A DNA stretch of 5,668 nucleotides from Devosia sp. (GTDB lineage Bacteria > Pseudomonadota > Alphaproteobacteria > Rhizobiales > Devosiaceae): the NCBI GenBank assembly GCA_011322005.1, contig DROE01000073.1:1-5668 (forward strand). Direction: 5' to 3'. The translations under genes were made by a program, and so were the position numbers. Shown here piece after piece: positions 1 to 5,668 of the stretch. The notes under the pieces are model-generated. The model was given only the letters and a program-made list of their open reading frames with translations. It made no database searches and was not told where the DNA came from. How positions within the stretch are numbered: position 1 is the stretch's first letter; each line of letters begins with the position of its first letter.

Positions 1-806
1 CCGGGGGCAATTCCTCGCGCGCCGAAGCCATTCGCGCCCGGGTCGGATCTGTTGTTGGAGAAAATCTGCGTGATTTGCGCGCCGGTTCCCGTGAGGCCGC
101 CCATCTCAAATCCGCACTCATTGCAGAGGGGCTGTGGAGTCAGTATCTTGAGGTCGGCATCGGCCCGGATGCAGAGATATTCTCAAAAGCGCAAGTTCTT
201 TCCTCTGTTGGTCATGGGGCCAGGGTTGGTCTGCATCCCTCGTCGAACTGGAACAATCCAGAGCCCGAAATAGTGCTTTGCGTTTCCTCCAAAGCCAGGA
301 TTGTCGGCGCAACGCTGGGCAACGATGTCAACCTGCGCGATATTGAGGGCCGCTCCGCCTTGTTGTTGTCAAAGGCAAAAGACAACAATGCATCTTGCGC
401 TATCGGGCCGTTCATTCGCCTGTTTGACGAGGCGTTCACGCTCGAAGATATTCGAGAAGCCCTGTTGACACTTCGCGTGGAAGGAGAAGACGGGTTTACG
501 CTTGACGGCTCCTCCTCCATGACCGGTATCAGTCGTGATCCGGAGGAACTTGTTGCCCAGGCCATTGGAGACCATCATCAATATCCCGACGGGTTTATGC
601 TGTTTCTTGGAACCGCGTTTGCGCCTACCCTGGACCGGGACGTTCAAGGAGAGGGCTTCACTCACAAGTGCGGGGATGTGGTCACAATTTCCTGCAAGGG
701 CCTGGGCGAACTCAAAAACGTCGTCGACCTTTCCACGCAGTGCCCTGCCTGGACATTTGGCGTACGAACACTGATCAGTAACTTGGCCCGGCGCGGCCTG
801 ATTTAG
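1..806 (+). CDS. xylX: FAH-family dehydratase, XylX-like (2-keto-3-deoxy-pentonate dehydratase), 5'-truncated by window edge
   Basis: The reading frame is open from base 3, with no stop before the TAG at 804-806, so the start lies outside the window. About 267 residues are visible; the family is about 380-390 long, so roughly the N-terminal third is missing. The in-frame TTG at 75 is internal: conserved-looking sequence (GGNSSRAEAIRARVGSVVGE) precedes it. The fumarylacetoacetate hydrolase fold is shown by the metal-binding ExE in NNPEPEIVL (Glu codons 261-263 and 267-269), the Asp of GNDVNLRD (324-326), the Lys in LLLSKAKDNNAS (372-374), the LFLGTAFAP strand and a C-terminal HKCGDVVTI barrel segment. 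These blocks closely match, from memory, Caulobacter XylX, which dehydrates 2-keto-3-deoxy-D-xylonate to alpha-ketoglutarate semialdehyde in the cytoplasm. The next gene encodes the enzyme for that product, which supports the assignment. The true substrate could instead be the L-arabinose-derived keto-deoxy acid (AraD1-type). Family assignment is firm; substrate is inferred. Confidence 0.88.
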   Translation, partial: GGNSSRAEAIRARVGSVVGENLRDLRAGSREAAHLKSALIAEGLWSQYLEVGIGPDAEIFSKAQVLSSVGHGARVGLHPSSNWNNPEPEIVLCVSSKARIVGATLGNDVNLRDIEGRSALLLSKAKDNNASCAIGPFIRLFDEAFTLEDIREALLTLRVEGEDGFTLDGSSSMTGISRDPEELVAQAIGDHHQYPDGFMLFLGTAFAPTLDRDVQGEGFTHKCGDVVTISCKGLGELKNVVDLSTQCPAWTFGVRTLISNLARRGLI

Positions 807-810
807 GGGA
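805..810 (+). promoter_or_regulatory. Shine-Dalgarno site of the aldehyde dehydrogenase gene
   Basis: The purine run AGGGGA overlaps the TAG stop of the upstream dehydratase gene and lies 7 bases before the ATG at 818. It supports that ATG as the start. It also suggests translational coupling, because ribosomes terminating on the first gene stop on top of this site. Confidence 0.7.
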
Positions 811-817
811 CAGCAAG

Positions 818-2323
818 ATGCTGCATGGCGGACATTTTATCTCGGGAATATGGTTAGAAGGATCCACAACATTTCCCAACATGCCGGTGGAAGGAGCAGC
901 GGATGAGTTTGCTGTGGGCCTGCCAGAACATGTCGAAGCAGCGGCGGTCGCCGCAGAAGAGGCTTTTTCCAGCTACAGCCGGACTTCACGGGCTGAGCGG
1001 GCCGCTTTTTTGCGCGCCATCGCTGAGGAAATCGAGGCCCGTGGCGATGAAATAACCGAAATTGGCACCCGCGAAACCGGGCTGCCCGATGTTCGGCTTG
1101 AAGGCGAACGCGGTCGCACGACCGGCCAGTTGCGCCTGTTTGCCGACCATATCGAAAAGGGCGATTATCTGGATCGCCGCCACGATGTTGCCCTGCCCCG
1201 GCGCACCCCCCTGCCCCGCCCCGATCTGCGCATGATGCAATTGCCGGTCGGCCCGGTGGCGGTTTTTGGCGCTTCCAATTTCCCGCTGGCTTTTTCGGTG
1301 GCCGGTGGCGACACGGCTTCAGCGCTGGCCGCAGGCTGCCCGGTGGTCGTCAAGGGGCACTCCGCCCACCCCGGCACCAGCGAAATCGTCGCTCAGGCCA
1401 TTGAGGCGGCCATCAAATCATGTTCCATGCACCCCGGCGTTTTTTCTCTGGTTCAGGGGGGAACCCGGGAAGCGGGACAGGCACTGGTACAGCACAAGCT
1501 CATCCGGGCGGTTGGTTTTACCGGCTCTCTTTTTGGCGGGCGCGCGCTTTTTGACCTGTGCGCAGCACGGCCCGACCCGATTCCGTTTTTTGGCGAACTG
1601 GGCAGCGTGAACCCCATGTTCCTGATGCCCGCAGCACTCAAAGACAGGAGTGCGGAAATCGCCAGAGGCTGGGCCACATCCCTGACCATGGGCGCGGGCC
1701 AGTTCTGCACCAATCCGGGCGTTGCTGTTGTCGTGGCGGGCGAAGAGGCTGAGCATTTCGCTCAGAGGGCGCAAGGCGCACTTTCGGAGACCGGAGCGCA
1801 AACCATGCTGACCGAGGGAATCGCGCAGGCGTACCAAGATGGGCGTGAGCAGATGGCTGGTTCAGCGGGGGTTGAAGAGTTGTTGGGTTCAAGAAGCGAA
1901 CCGCGCACCGCCATGCCAAATCTCTATCGCACCACCGGTGCCGAGTGGCTTGCCAACCCGAACCTTGGTGAGGAGGTATTCGGTCCCCTGGGCCTCATTG
2001 TGGAGGTTGAAGGTCTGGAAGAAATGCTTGCTGTAGCTCACAGCCTTAGGGGCCAGCTCACCTGTACCATCCATATGGACAAGGCTGATGAGAAGGCCGC
2101 CAGTTCTCTTTTGCCCATACTGGTGCGCAAGGCGGGTCGAATACTTGCAAATGGTTTCCCCACCGGCGTCGAGGTTTCAGACGCCATGGTTCATGGCGGC
2201 CCCTACCCCGCTTCAACCAATTTCGGTCATACTTCGGTGGGCACGCTTGCCATTCGGCGCTGGCTGCGCCCGGTCTGCTTTCAGAACATGCCCGAACAGG
2301 TACTGCCTGCCGATCTTCAATAA
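818..2323 (+). CDS. Alpha-ketoglutarate semialdehyde (2,5-dioxopentanoate) dehydrogenase, aldehyde dehydrogenase superfamily
   Basis: A complete 501-residue protein of normal ALDH length. It oxidises alpha-ketoglutarate semialdehyde to alpha-ketoglutarate with NAD(P)+ in the cytoplasm, the last step of oxidative pentose or sugar-acid breakdown. Visible ALDH elements in order: oxyanion Asn154 in FGASNFPLAF, cofactor Lys179 in VVVKGHSAHPGTSE, the FTGS glycine turn at 234-237, general base Glu260 in ELGSVNP, nucleophile Cys297 in MGAGQFCTNPG, and Glu386 in EEVFGP. The FGASNFPLAFSVAGGDTASA and KGHSAHPGTSE blocks are typical of the ketoglutarate-semialdehyde branch, not of generic betaine or succinate-semialdehyde enzymes. 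Ser182 sits where NAD-specific ALDHs carry the ribose-binding Glu, so NADP+ use is plausible. The ATG at 818 has a good ribosome site and starts 11 bases after the dehydratase stop, so the two genes are almost certainly co-transcribed. Subfamily assignment rests on motif recognition and gene context. Confidence 0.92.
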   Translation: MLHGGHFISGIWLEGSTTFPNMPVEGAADEFAVGLPEHVEAAAVAAEEAFSSYSRTSRAERAAFLRAIAEEIEARGDEITEIGTRETGLPDVRLEGERGRTTGQLRLFADHIEKGDYLDRRHDVALPRRTPLPRPDLRMMQLPVGPVAVFGASNFPLAFSVAGGDTASALAAGCPVVVKGHSAHPGTSEIVAQAIEAAIKSCSMHPGVFSLVQGGTREAGQALVQHKLIRAVGFTGSLFGGRALFDLCAARPDPIPFFGELGSVNPMFLMPAALKDRSAEIARGWATSLTMGAGQFCTNPGVAVVVAGEEAEHFAQRAQGALSETGAQTMLTEGIAQAYQDGREQMAGSAGVEELLGSRSEPRTAMPNLYRTTGAEWLANPNLGEEVFGPLGLIVEVEGLEEMLAVAHSLRGQLTCTIHMDKADEKAASSLLPILVRKAGRILANGFPTGVEVSDAMVHGGPYPASTNFGHTSVGTLAIRRWLRPVCFQNMPEQVLPADLQ

Positions 2324-2837
2324 CGCGGTCTGGCTGGGCCTGTCAGCCAAGCGCCAGTCTTGCCGGCGGGAGTCGGGGGCAGATTCCGGCCAAAGAAGGC
2401 CGAACACGCCCTAACAATTCGGGTTTATCTGGCCGATGGCAGGCGTTCAGCGTTGATGATCCCGCGGGCCGTTTCAGCTGCGGGACGCTCGTTCTGCAAA
2501 CATCAAGAGCAAACCTGCGACGGGTGTTGAACCATTTCTGTCAGTCGACAAGAATCGTAATGGCATGACAGGTTGAAGGCGCGATATTCCTGTTGCCCAT
2601 TGAGCCCTCAACCAACAAACATCAACCTTCCCTCCCTTTTCGGAAGACTCTCGAGCGACCTACTGATAAACCTACGAGAAATGCGTGTTCTTTTTGTTGT
2701 CATGTTGCGACATCAATGATGTTGTGGCCTCACCGGTCTGACCGAACCGGCTTTCGGGCACACCGGCACCTTTGTGAAAGTCTGCTGTTAGGCCTGGGCA
2801 TGGGCGCGCGTTTTCCATTGGGTACACGCACAGCGCT
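2324..2837. other. Non-coding gap between convergent operons
   Basis: This stretch of about 514 bases separates the aldehyde dehydrogenase stop from the stop of the oppositely oriented ATPase gene. Short open frames cross it on both strands, but their translations have no recognisable motif, no good ribosome site and irregular composition, so I call no gene. Weak inverted repeats occur (2331-2349, 2460-2485, 2733-2750). None is followed by a clear T-run on either strand, so the terminators expected here are not identified. The one T-run (2690-2695) is preceded only by a 5-bp stem with a 21-base loop. No tRNA, insertion sequence or direct repeat array was seen. Confidence 0.7.
2460..2485. repeat. 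Inverted repeat, possible transcript hairpin
   Basis: TCCCGC at 2460-2465 pairs with GCGGGA at 2480-2485. A G-T wobble and a G-C pair extend the stem inwards to about 8 pairs around a 10-base loop. It lies 137 bases after the aldehyde dehydrogenase stop and is the most GC-rich hairpin I found in the gap. No T-run follows, so an intrinsic terminator is doubtful; it could be an mRNA 3'-end stabilising structure or chance. Confidence 0.3.
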
Positions 2838-3845
2838 TCACAACTCCAGCTCTTCCGCCCGATGACAGGCCACAAGAGTGTTCGAACCCGCAGTCTCGCG
2901 CAATTGAGGGATTTGGGTCGAGCAGACACCGGCAGCAAATTTGCAGCGGGTGTGAAAGCGGCAACCCGGTGGTGGGTCAGCGGGGTCTGGAATCTGGCCT
3001 TGCAGGACCTCGCGCCCGCCGCTCCCTTGTTCGTCGACGTCGGGCATGGATGAAATCAGGGCCGCAGTGTAGGGGTGCAATGGACGCTTGTAGAGCTCGT
3101 CAGCGGAAGCTATTTCAACCAGTCGACCAAGATACATCACCATGATCCGGTCGCACATGTAACTGGCGACCCCCAGATTGTGGGTGATGAATATATAGGT
3201 AAGCCCCAGCTCTTCCTGCAGGCCCTTGAGCAGGTTGAGCACCTGTGCCTGCACGGAGACGTCCAGTGCCGACACCGGCTCGTCGCATACGATCAGTTTG
3301 GGGTTCAGGCTCAGGGCCCGGGCGATGCCAATGCGCTGGCGCTGCCCTCCGCTGAACTCATGGGGGTATCTCGTGGCGTCATCGGCGTTCAATCCGACCA
3401 GTTCAAGTAATTCACGTGCCCGCACCATTCGCTCGCGCCTTGTGCCCACTTTGTGGATATGCAGGGGTTCGGCAACAATTTCTCCCACCGACATGCGCGA
3501 GTTCAGCGACGCTCTTGGGTCCTGGAAAATAATCTGGCAATCCGCCCGAATTGGCTTGAGCGCGCGCGCGCTCAGACTGGCGAGTTCTACTGGTTTTTTG
3601 TTCAGTTGGCTGAGAACTATCTCACCGCGGGTTGGTTCAATCAAGCGAACCAGCGTTCGCCCCAGCGTAGTTTTTCCCGAACCGCTTTCCCCAACCAGCC
3701 CCAAAGTTTCGCCGCGCTCGACCTGAAAGGAAACATCTTCCACGGCCTGAACATTGCCCGCAACTCGGCGAAAAAAGCCTTTGCGCACCGGAAAATACTT
3801 GCTCAAGTCACTCACCGAAAGGATTACGTCATCGACACCGCTCAT
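2838..3845 (-). CDS. Opp/Dpp-family ABC transporter ATP-binding protein (DppF/OppF type)
   Basis: A 335-residue cytoplasmic ATPase, one of the two different nucleotide-binding subunits that power an Opp/Dpp-type importer. It carries Walker A GESGSGKTT (52-60), Q-loop Gln108 in IIFQDP, signature FSGGQRQ (164-170), Walker B LIVCDEP (184-190), D-loop SALD (192-195) and switch His222. The C-terminal extension (HPYTAALISSMP, then DPPPGCRFHTRC) is typical of the oligopeptide/dipeptide ATPase C-terminal domain and holds four cysteines (295, 301, 308, 327). The N-terminal segment with KYFPVRKGFFRR is characteristic of the F subunit. I chose the ATG at 3843-3845 because it overlaps the stop of the upstream ATPase gene as ATGA. 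A GTG at 3882-3884 would add 13 residues (MLAEGGCDWHHGQ) not expected in the family. It is the last gene of its operon in this window. Cargo cannot be told from the ATPase. Confidence 0.93.
   Translation of the reverse strand: MSGVDDVILSVSDLSKYFPVRKGFFRRVAGNVQAVEDVSFQVERGETLGLVGESGSGKTTLGRTLVRLIEPTRGEIVLSQLNKKPVELASLSARALKPIRADCQIIFQDPRASLNSRMSVGEIVAEPLHIHKVGTRRERMVRARELLELVGLNADDATRYPHEFSGGQRQRIGIARALSLNPKLIVCDEPVSALDVSVQAQVLNLLKGLQEELGLTYIFITHNLGVASYMCDRIMVMYLGRLVEIASADELYKRPLHPYTAALISSMPDVDEQGSGGREVLQGQIPDPADPPPGCRFHTRCKFAAGVCSTQIPQLRETAGSNTLVACHRAEELEL
3557..3574. repeat. 18-bp perfect palindrome with alternating CG core
   Basis: TGAGCGCGCGCGCGCTCA is a perfect palindrome inside the DppF-type ATPase gene. 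It encodes part of the variable LSARALKP stretch (about residues 91-98) between Walker A and the Q-loop. It is seen directly in the sequence; any role beyond coding is unknown. Confidence 0.6.
3842..3845 (-). other. ATGA start/stop overlap coupling the two ATPase genes
   Basis: On the minus strand the ATG of the DppF-type gene (3845-3843) shares bases with the TGA of the DppD-type gene (3844-3842). This arrangement usually reflects translational coupling, which would help keep the two ATPase subunits in equal amounts. Only a weak purine patch (CGGA) precedes the ATG, which fits re-initiation by ribosomes already on the message. Confidence 0.8.
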
Positions 3846-4843
3846 TTGTCCGTGGTGCCAGTCGCACCCTCCCTCTGCCAGCACCGCACATAGTGCGCCG
3901 CCTCAACGGGTTTCATTTCGGGCAGTTCTGTCTGGCAGATTTCCCGGGTTTCCAGGCAACGCGCCGCAAATTCACACCCAAGCCTTGCCGCATAGGCCGA
4001 AGGAACTGATCCATCAATCTGTTGCAATTTTTCATGGCTTCCAATGCGGGGAATGGCTTTGAGAAGCCGCTGGGTATAGGGGTGGGTCGGATTTTTGAAA
4101 ATCCTTGCGACATCTGCCTGTTCAACCACGTTTCCAAAATACATTACGCTGACCGTATCCGCCACCTCGCGTACCACGCCAAGATCGTGGGTAATCAGGA
4201 TCAGCGCCATATTAAACTCTGACTGCAAATCCTTGATAAGCGCAAGAATTTGCGCCTGAACGGTGACATCAAGCGCCGTGGTGGGCTCATCGGCAACCAG
4301 CAGTCGCGGATTGCATGACAGCGCCATGGCGATCATTACGCGCTGGCGCATGCCTCCGCTCAGTTGGTGAGGATATTCATCGACACGCTGATTTGAGGCG
4401 GGAATACCCACCAGGTCGAGCATGGTGATCGCCCGCTTGCGCGCTTCTACTCTATCCACCTTCTGGTGCAGAAGCACCGACTCCATAATCTGGTCGCCTA
4501 TGGTGTAAACCGGATTGAGTGAACTCATGGGCTCCTGAAAGACCATGGCGATTTCATTGCCCCTGATGGCGCGCATTTCAGCACCTCCGGGGGCCAGTAC
4601 TGCAAGGTCGATCATCTTTCCATCGGCCCGCCGGTAGAGAATTTCGCCACCGGCTATCCTGGCGTTGCCGCCGGGCAGCAAGCCCATTATGGACAGTGCG
4701 GTGATGGACTTTCCGCAGCCGCTTTCGCCCACTATTCCCAGGGTCTGGCCCGCACGCAGGGTAAAACTTACACCCTCCACAGCACGCACAATGCCGTGGT
4801 CCGTTTTAATCTGCGTCTTGAGATCGCGCACCTCAAGCAACAT
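3842..4843 (-). CDS. Opp/Dpp-family ABC transporter ATP-binding protein (DppD/OppD type)
   Basis: A 333-residue cytoplasmic ATPase that pairs with the next gene's product under the two permeases of an Opp/Dpp importer. It has Walker A GESGCGKS (39-46), Q-loop Gln103 in MVFQEPMSSLNP, signature LSGGMRQ (161-167), Walker B LLVADEP (181-187), D-loop TALD (189-192) and switch His219. The EPMSSLNPVYTIGDQI and LSGGMRQRVMIAMAL wording is diagnostic of the D subunit. The C-terminal domain has cysteines 290, 296, 303 and 321. The start is uncertain. The ATG used here begins at MLLEVRDLKT, where family homology usually starts. A GTG at 4867 has a better ribosome site (GAGGG, 8 bases upstream) and would add 8 residues. 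A GTG at 4882 overlaps the permease stop as GTGA and would add 13. Function is firm, cargo unknown. Confidence 0.92.
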   Translation of the reverse strand: MLLEVRDLKTQIKTDHGIVRAVEGVSFTLRAGQTLGIVGESGCGKSITALSIMGLLPGGNARIAGGEILYRRADGKMIDLAVLAPGGAEMRAIRGNEIAMVFQEPMSSLNPVYTIGDQIMESVLLHQKVDRVEARKRAITMLDLVGIPASNQRVDEYPHQLSGGMRQRVMIAMALSCNPRLLVADEPTTALDVTVQAQILALIKDLQSEFNMALILITHDLGVVREVADTVSVMYFGNVVEQADVARIFKNPTHPYTQRLLKAIPRIGSHEKLQQIDGSVPSAYAARLGCEFAARCLETREICQTELPEMKPVEAAHYVRCWQREGATGTTDK

Positions 4844-4878
4844 GTCATCCCAAGTGTTTTTATTCACAGGCCCCGCCC

Positions 4879-5668
4879 TCACGAATAGGGGTCAACAGCA
4901 TCACGAATGCCATCGCCAACAAAGTTGAACAGCAGCGCAGCAGCCACAAGAAATACGGCTGGTGCAAGCAACCAGGGGTAAAAGCTGAGGACCTCAAGCT
5001 TCTGGGATTGTTGCAGCAATAATCCCCAACTGATGGTCGGCGGCTTAACCCCGAGGCCAAAAAAGCTCAGCGTGCTCTCAAAGATGATAACGACAGGGAC
5101 ACCAAGCGTTGCAGTCACCAACAGATGGGGCAGGACACTGGGGATCAAGTGCTTGCGTACAACCCAGAAGGTGCCTGCGCCCGCAGCCTGGGAAGCCAGC
5201 ACAAATTCGGTTTCCCGCAAGACAAGCACCAACCCCCGAACTTCGCGCGCCAGCCCTGGCCATTGAATAAATCCATAAATGATTACGATGGAACCCAACA
5301 CATATATTGAGGGTAGTTGCGGGGGCACGGCTGCCGCCAGCGCCAACCACAGGGGGATTGGGGGAAACAGTCGGAAAACTTCAATAACCCTTTGCACCAC
5401 CATATCGACAAAACCGCCAATATAGCCCGATAACGCGCCAACAAACGCACCCAGAACAACCATCAGAGCCACCCCCACCAGACCGATCGTCAGGGTGACA
5501 CGCGAACCGTAGATGATGCGTGAAAGCATATCCCTGCCCCGCAGGTCGGTGCCAAGGAGATAAAGCGTCCCCTCTCTGGTGCCGAACAGATGCCGATCAA
5601 AAGTCAAGCCCAGAAAAGTGTACTCGTCACCCTTGACGAAGAAAAAAATCTCGTCGCGTTGTTCGGTA
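4879..5668 (-). CDS. Opp/Dpp-family ABC transporter permease (DppC/OppC type), 5' end cut by window edge
   Basis: The frame is open to the right edge, so the start lies beyond base 5668. About 262 residues are visible and TM1 with the N-terminus is missing (family about 280-310). The TTG at 5605-5607 is not the start: in-frame sequence before it (FFFVKGDEYTFLGL) is the conserved periplasmic part of the C permease. Visible landmarks are LGTDLRGRDMLSRIIYGSR, a membrane segment at about 57-79 of the visible part, further hydrophobic segments near 102-136 and 181-206, the cytoplasmic ATPase-coupling (EAA-type) loop around LASQAAGAG...HLIPSVLP (158-180), the FFGLGVKPPTISWG turn, a last membrane helix at about 231-251 and the typical DGIRDAVDPYS end. 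It forms half of the inner-membrane channel. The partner B permease and the binding protein are expected further right. The gene directly precedes the D ATPase, within one operon. Confidence 0.93.
   Translation of the reverse strand, partial: TEQRDEIFFFVKGDEYTFLGLTFDRHLFGTREGTLYLLGTDLRGRDMLSRIIYGSRVTLTIGLVGVALMVVLGAFVGALSGYIGGFVDMVVQRVIEVFRLFPPIPLWLALAAAVPPQLPSIYVLGSIVIIYGFIQWPGLAREVRGLVLVLRETEFVLASQAAGAGTFWVVRKHLIPSVLPHLLVTATLGVPVVIIFESTLSFFGLGVKPPTISWGLLLQQSQKLEVLSFYPWLLAPAVFLVAAALLFNFVGDGIRDAVDPYS

Noticed and set aside
52..273. Open frame of 73 codons on the + strand inside the dehydratase gene
   Set aside because: It overlaps the well-supported FAH-family frame and its translation shows no family motif.
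1418..1837. Minus-strand open frame of 139 codons inside the aldehyde dehydrogenase gene
   Set aside because: It is antisense to catalytic motifs of a strongly supported gene; its translation is Arg/Pro/Ala-rich with no recognisable domain.
2527..2555. Possible sigma70-like promoter: TTGAAC, 17 bases, AAGAAT on the + strand
   Set aside because: Each box matches the consensus at only four of six positions and no + strand gene follows, so this is within chance expectation.
2627..2646. Stem CTTCC / GGAAG as a terminator candidate
   Set aside because: Only five base pairs around a 10-base loop and no T-run after it on either strand.
2593..2865. Plus-strand 90-codon open frame in the intergenic gap
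   Set aside because: No convincing ribosome site or family resemblance, and it runs into the 3' end of the opposite ATPase gene.
2672..2938. Minus-strand 88-codon open frame overlapping the end of the ATPase gene
   Set aside because: It starts inside the ATPase gene in another frame and its translation has no recognisable pattern.
3453..3893. Plus-strand open frame of 146 codons antisense to the DppF-type ATPase gene
   Set aside because: It mirrors a conserved ABC ATPase gene and shows no motif of its own.
1..5668. Possible mobile element, CRISPR array, tRNA or defence system
   Set aside because: No transposase or integrase motif, no regularly spaced direct repeats, no cloverleaf pattern and no nuclease-type domain was seen; all long frames are accounted for by metabolism and transport genes.

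Overview
The window looks like a piece of a moderately GC-rich proteobacterial chromosome, most likely alphaproteobacterial (judged from protein style and from memory of Caulobacter- and Rhizobiales-type homologues; no search was run). It holds five protein genes, two of them cut by the window edges, in two operon fragments that face each other across a roughly 510-base gap.

Left half, + strand (1-2323). The 3' two thirds of a fumarylacetoacetate-hydrolase-fold gene of the XylX / 2-keto-3-deoxy-pentonate dehydratase type is followed after 11 bases by a complete aldehyde dehydrogenase of the alpha-ketoglutarate semialdehyde (2,5-dioxopentanoate) dehydrogenase type. Together these are the last two steps of the non-phosphorylating oxidative (Weimberg-type) pentose or sugar-acid pathway: 2-keto-3-deoxy-pentonate to alpha-ketoglutarate semialdehyde to alpha-ketoglutarate, which enters the TCA cycle.

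Middle (2324-2837). This non-coding stretch lies between the two convergent transcription units. It contains a few weak inverted repeats, no convincing terminator with a T-run, and no gene I can support.

Right half, - strand (5668 down to 2838). Three genes of an Opp/Dpp (peptide/nickel-type) ABC importer are read in the order permease C (5' end cut by the right edge), ATPase D, ATPase F. The D and F genes overlap by four bases (ATGA), and C and D are very close or overlapping, so this is one operon. The first permease and the periplasmic binding protein would lie beyond the right edge. Opp/Dpp-type importers can carry peptides, oligosaccharides or sugar acids. The neighbouring sugar-acid enzymes make a carbohydrate-type cargo possible, but nothing in this window proves it.

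I see no mobile element, tRNA, rRNA, CRISPR array or clearly novel system. The window reads as ordinary catabolic and transport DNA with a few modest points of interest.
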